A program made the translations under genes and the position numbers. Under the pieces are notes generated by a model. It ran no database searches, was not told where the DNA came from, and saw nothing but the letters and a program-made list of their open reading frames with translations. A stretch of DNA of 64,000 nt, from the NCBI GenBank assembly GCA_949287095.1, contig CASEFA010000015.1:22075-86074 (forward strand). Reading direction: 5' to 3'. This DNA is from an uncultured Bacillota bacterium (GTDB lineage: Bacteria; Bacillota; Clostridia; Peptostreptococcales; Anaerovoracaceae). Positions 17,267 through 25,800 of the stretch are shown piece after piece; positions within the stretch are counted from its first letter, which is position 1, and every line of letters begins with the position of its first letter.

Positions 17267-19105
17267 ATGTGCGGAATAGTTGGATATACCGGATATGAAA
17301 ATGCGGAAGGAATCATCGTAGACGGACTTAAGCGTCTGGAATACAGAGGATACGACTCCGCAGGAATTGCGGTTCTCACGGACAAAGGACTGCAGGTGAG
17401 AAAGAAAAAGGGAAAGATCGAGAATCTGGAGAAGCTCCTTATGGAAGAGAGCCTTACGGGAACTACCGGTATAGGCCACACCAGATGGGCAACCCACGGA
17501 TCACCGTCCGATGTAAACGCCCACCCTCACCTGAGCATGGACGGTAAAATTGCCGTAGTTCACAACGGAATAGTGGAAAACTACGTGGAGCTTAGAGAGG
17601 ATCTTGCAAAGAATCACGGAATTAAATTCATAACCGAGACCGACACGGAGGTAATCGCCCAGCTCATAAGCGTAAAATACGGTGAAAACGGCGGAAATCT
17701 GGAAAACGCCGTAAGAGACACAGTAAAGATGCTGAAAGGGGCTTACGCCATCTGCGTAATCGCGGCGGATACTCCCGACAAGATAGTCGCATACAGAAAG
17801 GATGCGCCTCTCATCGTTGGCCTCGGCAAAAAGCGCAACTTCATCGCCTCTGATATTCCCGCTGTGCTGAAGTACGTGAAGGAGATACTACTGGTGGAAA
17901 ATCAGGAGCTGGTCATCTGCACTCCGGAGCAGGTGAAAATCTATAACAGCGAAGGCAGGGAAGTGAGCCGCGAGCCGATGTTCATCAAGTGGAGCATAGA
18001 GGATGCAGAAAAGGGCGGCTACGAGCACTTCACCATTAAGGAAATATACGAGCAGCCGAAGGCGATAAAGGAAACCCTCATGCGCAGAATCGACGACGAG
18101 GGACATGTAAAGCTGGACGGAATCTACATTTCCGCAGAGGAGCTTAACAGCTACGATAAAATTTACATCGTCGCCTGCGGAACGGCTTATCACGCGGGGC
18201 TTGTGGGTAAATACGCCATAGAGAAGATGGCGAGAATACCCGTCGAGGTCGACATAGCTTCGGAGTTCAGATACAGAGACCCGCTGGTAGACGAGCACAC
18301 TTTGTTCATAGCTATAAGCCAGAGCGGAGAGACCCTGGATACCCTGGAAGCCCTGAGAGAAGCTAAATCAAAGGGTGCAAGGGTGCTTTCGGTGGTAAAC
18401 GTGGTGGGAAGCTCCGTTGCGAGAGAATCGGACGACGTGTTCTACACGTGGGCAGGTCCGGAAATCGCCGTCGCCTCCACGAAGGCCTACACCACACAGC
18501 TTATCTGCATGTACCTGATAGCCCTCTACTTCGGAAGACTCAGAGGGACGATTACGGACGAATACTACAGCTTCGTCCTGAAGGAGCTTGAGGCTATACC
18601 GGAAAAGATTGAGAAAGTGCTGGAAAAAGCACCGGAGATAGAGAACCTGGCAAGACACCTGTATAACAGGACTCAGGTGTTCTTCATAGGAAGGGGACTT
18701 GATTCCGCGGTATCCTACGAAGGTTCACTGAAGCTGAAGGAGATTTCATACATCAACTCCTTTGCCATTGCGGCGGGAGAACTGAAGCACGGAACCATTG
18801 CCCTCATGGAGCCCGAGACCATAGTTATAGCCCTGGCCACCCAGGATGCGCTCTTTGACAAGATGTACTCCAACATCGTAGAGATAAAGGCGCGCTTTGC
18901 CCATGTTGTAGCCATCGCCAAGGAAGGAAACACGAAGATTGAGGCCGAAAGCAGCGAGGTCATCTACATACCTCAGTGCGCGGACGAGGTTACGCCGCTT
19001 CTTTCCGTAGTGCCGCTGCAGCTCTTTGCGTACTACGTGGCAAGGGAGAAGGGCGAGGACATCGACAAGCCGAGAAATCTGGCAAAGAGCGTAACCGTCG
19101 AATAG
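17267..19105 (+). CDS. glmS: Glutamine--fructose-6-phosphate aminotransferase GlmS
   Basis: Makes glucosamine-6-phosphate from fructose-6-phosphate and glutamine. The 612-residue protein begins MCGIVGY, so after removal of Met the N-terminal Cys is the glutaminase nucleophile. The class II amidotransferase domain (to about 240) is followed by two SIS sugar-isomerase domains (ISQSGETLDT and GRGLDSAVSYEGSLKLKE) and the conserved end KPRNLAKSVTVE. Only 12 bases separate it from glmM, so no glmS ribozyme can be accommodated immediately upstream. Confidence 0.97.
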   Translation: MCGIVGYTGYENAEGIIVDGLKRLEYRGYDSAGIAVLTDKGLQVRKKKGKIENLEKLLMEESLTGTTGIGHTRWATHGSPSDVNAHPHLSMDGKIAVVHNGIVENYVELREDLAKNHGIKFITETDTEVIAQLISVKYGENGGNLENAVRDTVKMLKGAYAICVIAADTPDKIVAYRKDAPLIVGLGKKRNFIASDIPAVLKYVKEILLVENQELVICTPEQVKIYNSEGREVSREPMFIKWSIEDAEKGGYEHFTIKEIYEQPKAIKETLMRRIDDEGHVKLDGIYISAEELNSYDKIYIVACGTAYHAGLVGKYAIEKMARIPVEVDIASEFRYRDPLVDEHTLFIAISQSGETLDTLEALREAKSKGARVLSVVNVVGSSVARESDDVFYTWAGPEIAVASTKAYTTQLICMYLIALYFGRLRGTITDEYYSFVLKELEAIPEKIEKVLEKAPEIENLARHLYNRTQVFFIGRGLDSAVSYEGSLKLKEISYINSFAIAAGELKHGTIALMEPETIVIALATQDALFDKMYSNIVEIKARFAHVVAIAKEGNTKIEAESSEVIYIPQCADEVTPLLSVVPLQLFAYYVAREKGEDIDKPRNLAKSVTVE

Positions 19106-19132
19106 ATTGGAGTATGAAGGAGAAAGGAAGTA

Positions 19133-20389
19133 ATGCCGATGAAACAGTACGAAGTTAGAGACATGAGCCTGGCGCCGTCAGGTCATCAGAAGATAGAGTG
19201 GGTCAGAAACAACATGCCTCTTTTGAGGGGACTGGAGGAGGAATACTCTAAGACAAAGCCTTTTGAGGGGCTTAAAATTTCTCTTTCCGTTCACCTTGAG
19301 GCAAAGACCGCATACCTTTCCAAGGTTCTCGCCGCTGCGGGAGCCGACATGGCGGTTACCGGAAGCAACACGCTCTCCACTCAGGACGACATAGCGGCGG
19401 CTCTTGCCGACGACGGACTTAGGGTATACGCATATCACGGCGCGACTGACGAGGAATACGAAAGACATATCGAGATGTGTCTGGAACATAAACCGAACAT
19501 CATAATCGACGACGGAGCTGACCTTGTAAGCTTCATTCACGCAAAGAGGCCTGACCTTGCTGAAGAGGTAATGGGCGGATGCGAGGAGACCACCACCGGC
19601 GTTATAAGGCTCAAGGCCATGGCGGACGAGGGAATCCTGAAGTTCCCTATGGTCGCCGTAAACGACGCCGACTGCAAGCACCTTTTCGATAACCGCTACG
19701 GCACGGGCCAGTCCACCATGGACAGCATCATGAGAAACACCAATCTCATCATCGCCGCAAAGACGGTGGTAGTAGTGGGATACGGCTGGTGCGGACGCGG
19801 TATCGCCATGAGAGCTGCGGCCCTCGGCGCCCGTGTTATCGTTACCGAGGTCGATCCGATCAAGGCTATCGAAGCGAAGATGGACGGCTACGACGTTATG
19901 AAGATGGAAAAGGCCGCGCCGCTGGGCGATATTTTCGTAAGCGCTACGGGCTGCTGCAAAACCATCACCGTGGAGCACATGGAGACAATGAAGAAGGGAG
20001 CAATCCTTTCCAACGCCGGTCACTTCAACTGCGAAATAGACATGGCAGGTCTTGAGGCCGCATGTACTGCAAAGCGTGAAGCGAGAAAGAATATCACCGA
20101 ATACACTCTGCCGAACGGAAACACGGTGAACGTAATCGGCGAAGGCAAGCTGGTGAACATCGCCGCAGCCGACGGACACCCTGCGGAGATAATGGACCTG
20201 AGCTTCGCAGTACAGTTTTTATCGGCTCTTTACATAAGAAACAACTACAAAAATCTCGAAAAGACGGTTATTGACGTAAGCGGAGACATTGATTCCCTCA
20301 TCGCAAGGAGAAAGCTTGCGACCTGGGGAATCGAAATAGATACTTTGACCGAAGAACAGGAGAAGTACCTGCACAGCTGGGAGGTGTAG
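19133..20389 (+). CDS. ahcY: Adenosylhomocysteinase
   Basis: Hydrolyses S-adenosylhomocysteine to homocysteine and adenosine with tightly bound NAD. The 418-residue protein has the substrate-site segments SVHLEAKTAYL, TGSNTLSTQDD and CEETTTGVIRL. The lysine/aspartate pair appears in VNDADCKHLFDNRYGTGQS and the NAD loop in VVVVGYGWCGRGIA. It ends KYLHSWEV. Shorter than the bacterial forms of about 470 residues that carry a 40-residue insert, it is of the archaeal/Thermotoga-like length. It follows glmS by 27 bases and ends 3 bases before ywlG. Confidence 0.95.
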   Translation: MPMKQYEVRDMSLAPSGHQKIEWVRNNMPLLRGLEEEYSKTKPFEGLKISLSVHLEAKTAYLSKVLAAAGADMAVTGSNTLSTQDDIAAALADDGLRVYAYHGATDEEYERHIEMCLEHKPNIIIDDGADLVSFIHAKRPDLAEEVMGGCEETTTGVIRLKAMADEGILKFPMVAVNDADCKHLFDNRYGTGQSTMDSIMRNTNLIIAAKTVVVVGYGWCGRGIAMRAAALGARVIVTEVDPIKAIEAKMDGYDVMKMEKAAPLGDIFVSATGCCKTITVEHMETMKKGAILSNAGHFNCEIDMAGLEAACTAKREARKNITEYTLPNGNTVNVIGEGKLVNIAAADGHPAEIMDLSFAVQFLSALYIRNNYKNLEKTVIDVSGDIDSLIARRKLATWGIEIDTLTEEQEKYLHSWEV

Positions 20390-20392
20390 AAA

Positions 20393-20962
20393 ATGACGTA
20401 CGATGAAATCAGAGAACAGGCGAAAGCCGCGGTTACGGAACTCATAGAGCATACCCATCTTAAAGAGGGAGATATTTTTATCGTGGGCTGCTCGTCCAGC
20501 GAGATCAAAGGCGCCAACATCGGAAAGGGCTCTGATATCGACGCAGCAAAGGCTGTATACGACGGCATTTATCCGGTGCTTAAGGAACGGGGAATTTACC
20601 TGGCGGCTCAGTGCTGCGAGCACCTTAACAGGGCGGTGATAGTGGAGCGCGCGGCGCTGCTTCCGGGGCAGGAAATCGTAAACGTTGTTCCGCAGCTTCA
20701 TGCGGGAGGCTCTTTTGCCATGACGGTTTATCAGAACGCCGACGACCCGGTGGCGCTGGAGGAGATAAAGGCTGACGCCGGAATGGACATAGGCGACACT
20801 CTCATCGGTATGCACCTGAGAAAGGTTGCCGTTCCCGTAAGAATTTCGGTTAAGAAGATAGGTGAGGCTCACGTGGTATGCGCCAGAACCAGACCTAAGT
20901 TTATAGGCGGAAGCCGCGCAGTATATGACGATGTGCTTTCAGGCGGAGATATTCCGAGGTAG
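20393..20962 (+). CDS. ywlG: UPF0340/TIGR01440 family protein YwlG
   Basis: A 189-residue protein of a conserved Firmicutes family without a proven function. Family hallmarks seen are the VGCSSSEIKGANIGKGSD loop near residues 30-47, the CCEHLNRA motif and a C-terminal ARTRPKFIGGSRAVYD. It is predicted soluble. Three bases separate it from ahcY, so the two are probably co-translated. B. subtilis ywlG lies near glyA and upp, and a nucleotide or one-carbon link is only a guess. Confidence 0.88.
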   Translation: MTYDEIREQAKAAVTELIEHTHLKEGDIFIVGCSSSEIKGANIGKGSDIDAAKAVYDGIYPVLKERGIYLAAQCCEHLNRAVIVERAALLPGQEIVNVVPQLHAGGSFAMTVYQNADDPVALEEIKADAGMDIGDTLIGMHLRKVAVPVRISVKKIGEAHVVCARTRPKFIGGSRAVYDDVLSGGDIPR

Positions 20963-20974
20963 GAGGTAACACAT

Positions 20975-21628
20975 ATGTATTATGATACAGAATTAGGGGT
21001 AGGACTCGGAATAATGTTCGGGCTGATGATAGTGGTGATGATCGTCGCCATTGCCGTTCCCGTTATAGTGGGCGTGCTCGTTTACAGAGATGCTAAAAAG
21101 CGTGTGGACTGCAGCCCGGTTCTGTTCGCCCTTCTGGCGGCACTGGCGCCTCTGTTTATCGGTGTGATAGTCTATATGATCATAAGGAAGGATTATCCTC
21201 TGAAGCCTGAGTACGGCGGACCGGTAAATCCGGGATACGGACGGAACTATGACTGCGGCGCAGGCTACTCCGGAGCCGGATACAGTGAAGGAGCGGCCGG
21301 TGAAGCGAGTTATTCCGGAGCAGGCGGGCAGAATTACGGTTATACTTCAGGCGACGGAAACGAAAGCAGTGATGAAACGGCCGGAGCCGCAGATGGGGAG
21401 TCGCAAAGCCAGACTCAGAGCTCTTATACCTATTACGCACAGCCTTCGGCTCCTAAAAAGACAGGCATTCCGACCTGGGCAAAGATACTCATTGTAATTG
21501 CAATAGTTCTGGTTGTCATCGGAATTATCGCCTTTTTCGTATCCCTGTACAACGCCATCTTCGGATATGCAAGCTACTACGGCAGCTACAGCGGCGATGG
21601 TCTGTACTTTCACGGGATAGATTTTTAG
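20975..21628 (+). CDS. Membrane protein with Gly/Ser/Tyr-rich linker, unknown function
   Basis: A 217-residue protein not assigned to a named family. Two N-terminal hydrophobic helices (about residues 10-35 and 47-67) flank a short basic loop YRDAKKRVDCS. A low-complexity region rich in Gly, Tyr, Ser and acidic residues follows (about 75-150), then a third helix (about 165-190) and a short aromatic tail. The first part resembles PLDc_N/zinc-ribbon-associated small membrane proteins of Clostridia. It starts after GGAGG, 12 bases behind ywlG. The repeat hairpin beginning at 21767 may serve as its terminator. Confidence 0.7.
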   Translation: MYYDTELGVGLGIMFGLMIVVMIVAIAVPVIVGVLVYRDAKKRVDCSPVLFALLAALAPLFIGVIVYMIIRKDYPLKPEYGGPVNPGYGRNYDCGAGYSGAGYSEGAAGEASYSGAGGQNYGYTSGDGNESSDETAGAADGESQSQTQSSYTYYAQPSAPKKTGIPTWAKILIVIAIVLVVIGIIAFFVSLYNAIFGYASYYGSYSGDGLYFHGIDF

Positions 21629-21693
21629 GGGTATGTGGTATTGCGGCCGTATGACAGGATTGATCTGCTTCTCATGGAGGCCTGGTTGCGCAC

Positions 21694-21851
21694 GTTTGAC
21701 CTGAGAGGCGGAAAATCGCTTTCAGGTCAAGGCGGAATTTGACAAAACTAAATACGCGATATTAAAAGGTCAAGGAATTTATAGGGTGTAGCGCCGATTT
21801 CCTTGACCTATTTCTTTTTTCGACCACTTTTTGTAAAGATTTGCCTTGACC
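21694..21851 (+). repeat. Left inverted repeat of the nuclease element (GGTCAAGG word family)
   Basis: This unit carries hairpin 1, TTGACCTGA (21696-21704) with TCAGGTCAA (21722-21730). A half-site follows (ATTTGACAAAA), then hairpin 2, AGGTCAAGGAA (21767-21777) with TTCCTTGACCT (21799-21809) around a 21-base loop and followed by a T-rich tract, and a further CCTTGACC at 21844-21851. Another AAGGTCAA is at 21873-21880. The rest of the 355-bp gap up to 21983 is AT-rich and probably holds the promoter of the nuclease gene. Confidence 0.85.
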
Positions 21852-21983
21852 GAGTACACATAAATTGCATATAAGGTCAAATTAACGGTGGATTACTCCA
21901 AAAATAAAATGTAAATAAATATTGAAAAAGGTAATAAATAGAAGTATAATCATATAAAACCATTTGCAGGAGGAGTATGGAGG

Positions 21984-22781
21984 GTGAACTTGAAGGAGTT
22001 AATAGAAAAAGCGCGAAGCATACTGCTGAGATACAGACAGACACGGGAAAAATACGTTAACGCCTTGGCGAGGCTGCCGGAGGGGAAGCTTAAGGCAGAC
22101 GACAGAAACGGCGTGAAATATTACTATTATTCGGTTGGAGGCAGGCAGGTGTATCTGGGGCGAAAGCATCCGGAACTTGTTAAGGCACTGAAAGAGCGGC
22201 GCTTTGCAGAAGAATCGATAGCGGTAATAGATAAAAATGAACGCTGTCTTGAAAATCTGATTGAAAATCTTGAGTCCGCTGCACCGGAGAATATTTTGAA
22301 AAAGATGCCAAAATCGTATATGCCGGAAGACGGTGAAAGCAGTCTGTGCGAGACCGAGCTGTTCGGTGAGGAATGGGGGAAAAGAGCGTATCAGAGGAAG
22401 GCAAGCCTGGACAGGTACAAAAATCCTTCCCAGCTGACTCTCAAGGGTGAGCACGTCCGTTCAAAATCGGAGCAGAACATTGCCAATATGCTTTACATGA
22501 AGGGAATACCGTATCACTATGAGGAAGAGCATAAGTTCGGAGAAGATACTCTTGCACCGGACTTTACCGTCTATGTAAAAAGCGACGGGTCGTTTAAGCT
22601 GCTCGAACACTGCGGCGTGATGAACAGTACTAAATATCGCAGTGATCTGGCCTGGAAAATGTACGTATACATAAAGAACGGATATATGCCGTACAGAGAT
22701 GTGTTTTTCACCTTTGACGATGCGGACGGAAACCTGGACACCCGGTTTATTGAGCACATAATCGACACGTATATGACATAG
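21984..22781 (+). CDS. PD-(D/E)XK-like nuclease family protein flanked by inverted repeats
   Basis: A 265-residue protein of no confirmed function. The N-terminal third is helical and basic (ARSILLRYRQTREKYVNA) with a strand-rich KYYYYSVGGRQVYLGRK patch. The C-terminal half looks like a restriction-endonuclease fold: VRSKSEQNIANMLYMKGIPYHYEEE, then APDFTVYV and LLEHCGV, then KMYVYIKNGYMPYRDVFFTFDD. That gives the acidic residues expected of E...PD...(E)xK, with the last motif altered to EHC. GTG at 21984 lies 8 bases after AGGAGGAG. No methyltransferase is nearby, which argues against a restriction system. The flanking inverted repeats suggest it acts on or moves with them. Confidence 0.6.
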   Translation: MNLKELIEKARSILLRYRQTREKYVNALARLPEGKLKADDRNGVKYYYYSVGGRQVYLGRKHPELVKALKERRFAEESIAVIDKNERCLENLIENLESAAPENILKKMPKSYMPEDGESSLCETELFGEEWGKRAYQRKASLDRYKNPSQLTLKGEHVRSKSEQNIANMLYMKGIPYHYEEEHKFGEDTLAPDFTVYVKSDGSFKLLEHCGVMNSTKYRSDLAWKMYVYIKNGYMPYRDVFFTFDDADGNLDTRFIEHIIDTYMT

Positions 22782-22856
22782 CCCGGCTTAAGCGTAATAT
22801 ACGGTGTGATGTGGGAATACCTCGTCTTTGACAAAGACGGCAAAAACTGCATGCGG

Positions 22857-23014
22857 GGTCAAGGCGTTTTTTCGCAAAACATGCAAGTAACATACAAAAG
22901 GTCAAGGAAATCGGCGCTGTGTCCGGGAAATTCCTTGACCTTTTAATATCGCGTATTGAATTTTGTCAAATATCGCCTTGACCTGAAAGCACTTTTTCGC
23001 CTCTCAGGTCAAAC
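22857..23014 (-). repeat. Right inverted repeat of the nuclease element
   Basis: Mirror copy of 21694-21851. GGTCAAGG (22857-22864) stands 35 bases from the 116-bp core 22899-23014. The core contains the pairs AGGTCAAGG/CCTTGACCT, then TTGACCTGA/TCAGGTCAA. On the plus strand the first hairpin is followed by TTTT and may terminate the nuclease gene. Of 116 core positions about 14 differ from the left copy, and 10 of those fall inside the two hairpin loops while the word positions are unchanged. Confidence 0.85.
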
Positions 23015-23068
23015 GGGGGTGCAGTCAGGCCGTCATTAACAGCCCACCAAAGCGATCACCTATCACCC

Positions 23069-24361
23069 CTATATATCAAATATCTCCAGGCACCGCCTGA
23101 GTATCCCGTTCATATGGGCGATGAGGGTGCCGTAATTGGTGAACGGAACTCCCGCTATTAGGGCCCGCTCCATGCGGTACATGACTTCACGCTCGTTTAG
23201 CATGCAGCCGCCGCAGTGGACTACCAGACTGTATCCTGAAAGGTCTTCGGGGAATTCGCCGCCGGAGGTGAATGAAAACTCGGGCTCCGCGTCCGTAAAC
23301 TCTCTAATCCAGCCAGGCAGCTTTACGGTGCCGATATCCTCACACTGGCGGTGATGGGTGCAGCCTTCGGAGATGAGAATCCGGTCGCCGTCCTTAATTT
23401 CTGAAAGGGCGAATGCGCCTTCTGCCGCAGTGTCCAGTATTCCCTTGAATCTGGCAAAGAGAATCGAAAAGGAAGTCAGAGGAATATCCTCAGGAACCAT
23501 GCGGCTCACTTTGCCGAAGACCTGGCTGTCGGTGATGACGGCGGCAGGCTTTTCGCGAAGAGCGGCAAGGGCTCCGGGCAGTTCGTCAGGCTGACAGACC
23601 ACGGTTATTGCATGACCGTCCAGAAGGTCGCGGATGGTCTGAACCTGAGGCAGGATGATTCTGCCCTTAGGCGCGGACTCGTCTATAGGTGTAACCAGAA
23701 CGACGACGCTGCCGGAAGGTATCAGATCGCGGATAAGCTTACGCTCTTCGGAGCGGGGTTTTGCGATTTCGGCGATCATTTCCTTTAAGTCGTTTATGCC
23801 CTGGCCGGTTAAAGCGCTGACGAGGACGAAAGGAATGTCCGGGTTTTTGTAGCGGAGATCGTCAGCTCCGCTGGCTCCCGCGCCGCTTCCGCCTGCCGAG
23901 AGGGATTCCATTGCAAGGTCAACCTTGTTGAGGGCGACGATGAAAGGAATGTTTCGCTCCCGGAATTTGTCTATGAGCATACGGTCGTCGTCTGAAAGAC
24001 CGATGAAGTTGTCGACTACAAGTACGGCCACGTCAGTCCTTGTAAGTATGCGGTTCGCCCGCTTTACCCGTTCTGCTCCGACGCTTCCCGAGTCGTCGAT
24101 GCCCGGCGTATCGATTATGAGTACGGGGCCCAGCGGCAGAAATTCCATGGCCTTGGTCACCGGGTCGGTGGTAGTGCCCTTTACGTCAGACACGATGGAG
24201 ATGCTTTGTCCGGTAACGGCGTTTACTACGCTGGACTTGCCGGCATTGCGCCTTCCGAAGAAGCCTATGTGGACTCTGTTTGCGGAAGGGGTAAGGTTCA
24301 GGTCGGCGGCTCCGCCGGTGCTTTCCTTCGCCTTATTAAAATCTGAAGTCTCTCTTGCCAT
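23069..24361 (-). CDS. hydF: [FeFe]-hydrogenase maturation GTPase HydF
   Basis: Scaffold and carrier on which the 2Fe subcluster is assembled before delivery to the hydrogenase. The 430-residue protein has an Era-like GTPase domain (P-loop GRRNAGKSS 36-44, DTPG, and NKVD for guanine), a dimerisation domain, and a C-terminal cluster domain with CTHH and HCGGCML, which supply the [4Fe-4S] ligands. It overlaps the end of hydG by 26 bases. No hydrogenase structural gene lies in the window. Confidence 0.95.
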   Translation of the reverse strand: MARETSDFNKAKESTGGAADLNLTPSANRVHIGFFGRRNAGKSSVVNAVTGQSISIVSDVKGTTTDPVTKAMEFLPLGPVLIIDTPGIDDSGSVGAERVKRANRILTRTDVAVLVVDNFIGLSDDDRMLIDKFRERNIPFIVALNKVDLAMESLSAGGSGAGASGADDLRYKNPDIPFVLVSALTGQGINDLKEMIAEIAKPRSEERKLIRDLIPSGSVVVLVTPIDESAPKGRIILPQVQTIRDLLDGHAITVVCQPDELPGALAALREKPAAVITDSQVFGKVSRMVPEDIPLTSFSILFARFKGILDTAAEGAFALSEIKDGDRILISEGCTHHRQCEDIGTVKLPGWIREFTDAEPEFSFTSGGEFPEDLSGYSLVVHCGGCMLNEREVMYRMERALIAGVPFTNYGTLIAHMNGILRRCLEIFDI

Positions 24362-25766
24362 GTTCTATCTCCTGAATGTATTCTTCTGCAATTTTGCGGA
24401 CTTTGTCGTGAGGAATTCTCGGAAGCTCTTTTTCTATGAGAGCCTCGCCTACAGCCTTTGTCTCGGGACGGGCGTAGTCCGTCAGGTACTCCTTCAAAGT
24501 CATGAGAGCGTTCGGATGACAGCAGTTGAGAATCTGGTTGTTTTTGCAGAGGGTCATGAAGCGGTCGCCGGTTCTGCCTTCCCTGTAACATGCGGTGCAG
24601 AAGCTCGGAATGTATCCCAGATCCATGAGCCACTTTACGACCTCGTCAAGGGTGCGGTTATCGCTTACGTCGAACTGGGCGGAATTTTCCTCCTCAGGCT
24701 CCGGTTCGTCGTATCCGCCTACGGATGTTCTGGAACCGCCGGAAATCTGGGAAATTCCCAGGTGCAGAGCTCTTTCTCTCATGGCCTTGTTTTCGCGGGT
24801 CGACATTATCATGCCGGTGTAAGGAACCGCGATTCTGATGATTGCTATGATGCGGGCAAAGAGATCGTCGGTGATTCCGCCATCGACTCCTCCGTCAAAG
24901 TCGGCAGGGTCTATATCGTCGGCGTGACGCACTCTCGGAACGCTGATGGTGTGCGGGCCTACGCCGTGAACGGCTTCGAGATGCTCGGCGTGCATGAGAA
25001 GTCCGCAGAGCTCGTATCTGTAAAGCTCCAGCCCGAAGAGAACACCGAGACCCACGTCGTCGATGCCGCCTTCCATGGCTCTGTCCATGGCCTCCGTGTG
25101 CCATGCGTAGTTATGCTTAGGGCCTGTCGGATGGAGCTTTTCGTAGCTCTCCTTATTATATGTCTCCTGGAAAAGAATGTAGGTTCCGATGCCGGCTTCC
25201 TTAAGCATTCTATACTCGTCAACCGTGGTTGCGGCGATGTTTACATTTACCCTGCGAATGTCTCCGTTCTTGTGATGTATGGAGTAGACGGTTTTGATGG
25301 ATTCCAGGATGTACTCGATAGGATTGTTCACAGGGTCCTCGCCAGCTTCAAGGGCGAGACGCTTATGTCCCATGTCCTGAAGTGCGATAACCTCGCGCCT
25401 GATGTCGTCCTGAGTAAGCTTCTTTCTGGCGATGTGCTTGTTCTGGTGATGGTACGGGCAGTAGGTGCAGCCGTTTACGCAGTAGTTTGAAAGATAAAGA
25501 GGCGCAAACATAACTATTCTGTTTCCGTAGTAGTCAAGCTTTATCTTCTCTGCCAGCTTGAACATCTCGTCCACGATTTCAGGGTCGTCAACCTCCAGAA
25601 GGAGGGAAGCCTCTCTGTGGTCGAGGCCCTTGCCCAAAGCGGCCTTGTCCATTACTTTTCTGATAAGCTCTTTGTTATCTTTGTTTTCCTCGGCAAATTT
25701 CAGAGAATCCATTATCTCGTCGTGGGATATGAATTCTTCGGCCTTTAAAGATTTTGGATCGTACAT
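24336..25766 (-). CDS. hydG: [FeFe]-hydrogenase maturation radical SAM tyrosine lyase HydG
   Basis: Cleaves tyrosine to p-cresol and dehydroglycine, from which CO and CN ligands of the hydrogenase active site arise. The 476-residue protein has the SAM-cluster motif CVNGCTYC (Cys96, Cys100, Cys103) in a TIM barrel. The HydG-specific C-terminal second cluster lies in CTACYREGRTGDRFM with the downstream CKNNQILNCCHPNAL. A GGAA ribosome site precedes the start. It is 34 bases downstream of hydE and overlaps hydF. Confidence 0.96.
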   Translation of the reverse strand: MYDPKSLKAEEFISHDEIMDSLKFAEENKDNKELIRKVMDKAALGKGLDHREASLLLEVDDPEIVDEMFKLAEKIKLDYYGNRIVMFAPLYLSNYCVNGCTYCPYHHQNKHIARKKLTQDDIRREVIALQDMGHKRLALEAGEDPVNNPIEYILESIKTVYSIHHKNGDIRRVNVNIAATTVDEYRMLKEAGIGTYILFQETYNKESYEKLHPTGPKHNYAWHTEAMDRAMEGGIDDVGLGVLFGLELYRYELCGLLMHAEHLEAVHGVGPHTISVPRVRHADDIDPADFDGGVDGGITDDLFARIIAIIRIAVPYTGMIMSTRENKAMRERALHLGISQISGGSRTSVGGYDEPEPEEENSAQFDVSDNRTLDEVVKWLMDLGYIPSFCTACYREGRTGDRFMTLCKNNQILNCCHPNALMTLKEYLTDYARPETKAVGEALIEKELPRIPHDKVRKIAEEYIQEIEHGKRDFRF

Positions 25767-25800
25767 GTGCTCTTCCTTTCTGTATATTGATAGTGATGAT

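Larger units (their letters stand above)
21694..23014. mobile_element. Candidate element: nuclease-like gene between 158-bp inverted repeats
   Basis: Two long inverted repeats (21694-21851 and 22857-23014) face each other around a single gene (21984-22781). Their 116-bp cores align without gaps at about 88% identity, and the next CCTTGACC word lies at an identical distance on both sides. Weaker matches (GGCCTG/CAGGCC) extend the outer edges to about 21679 and 23031. No transposase, integrase or clear target duplication is visible. It could be a mobile element, a gene domesticated with its repeats, or a REP-like repeat family with its own associated protein. Confidence 0.6.

Noticed and set aside
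17230..17267. glmS ribozyme upstream of glmS
   Set aside because: Only 12 bases separate glmM and glmS, and no ribozyme core is visible within the end of glmM.
21984..22781. Restriction endonuclease of a restriction-modification system
   Set aside because: No methyltransferase or specificity gene is adjacent, and the ExK motif is altered.
23925..25490. Long plus-strand open frame opposite hydF and hydG
   Set aside because: The 521-codon frame mirrors two clear minus-strand maturase genes and encodes no recognisable domain.
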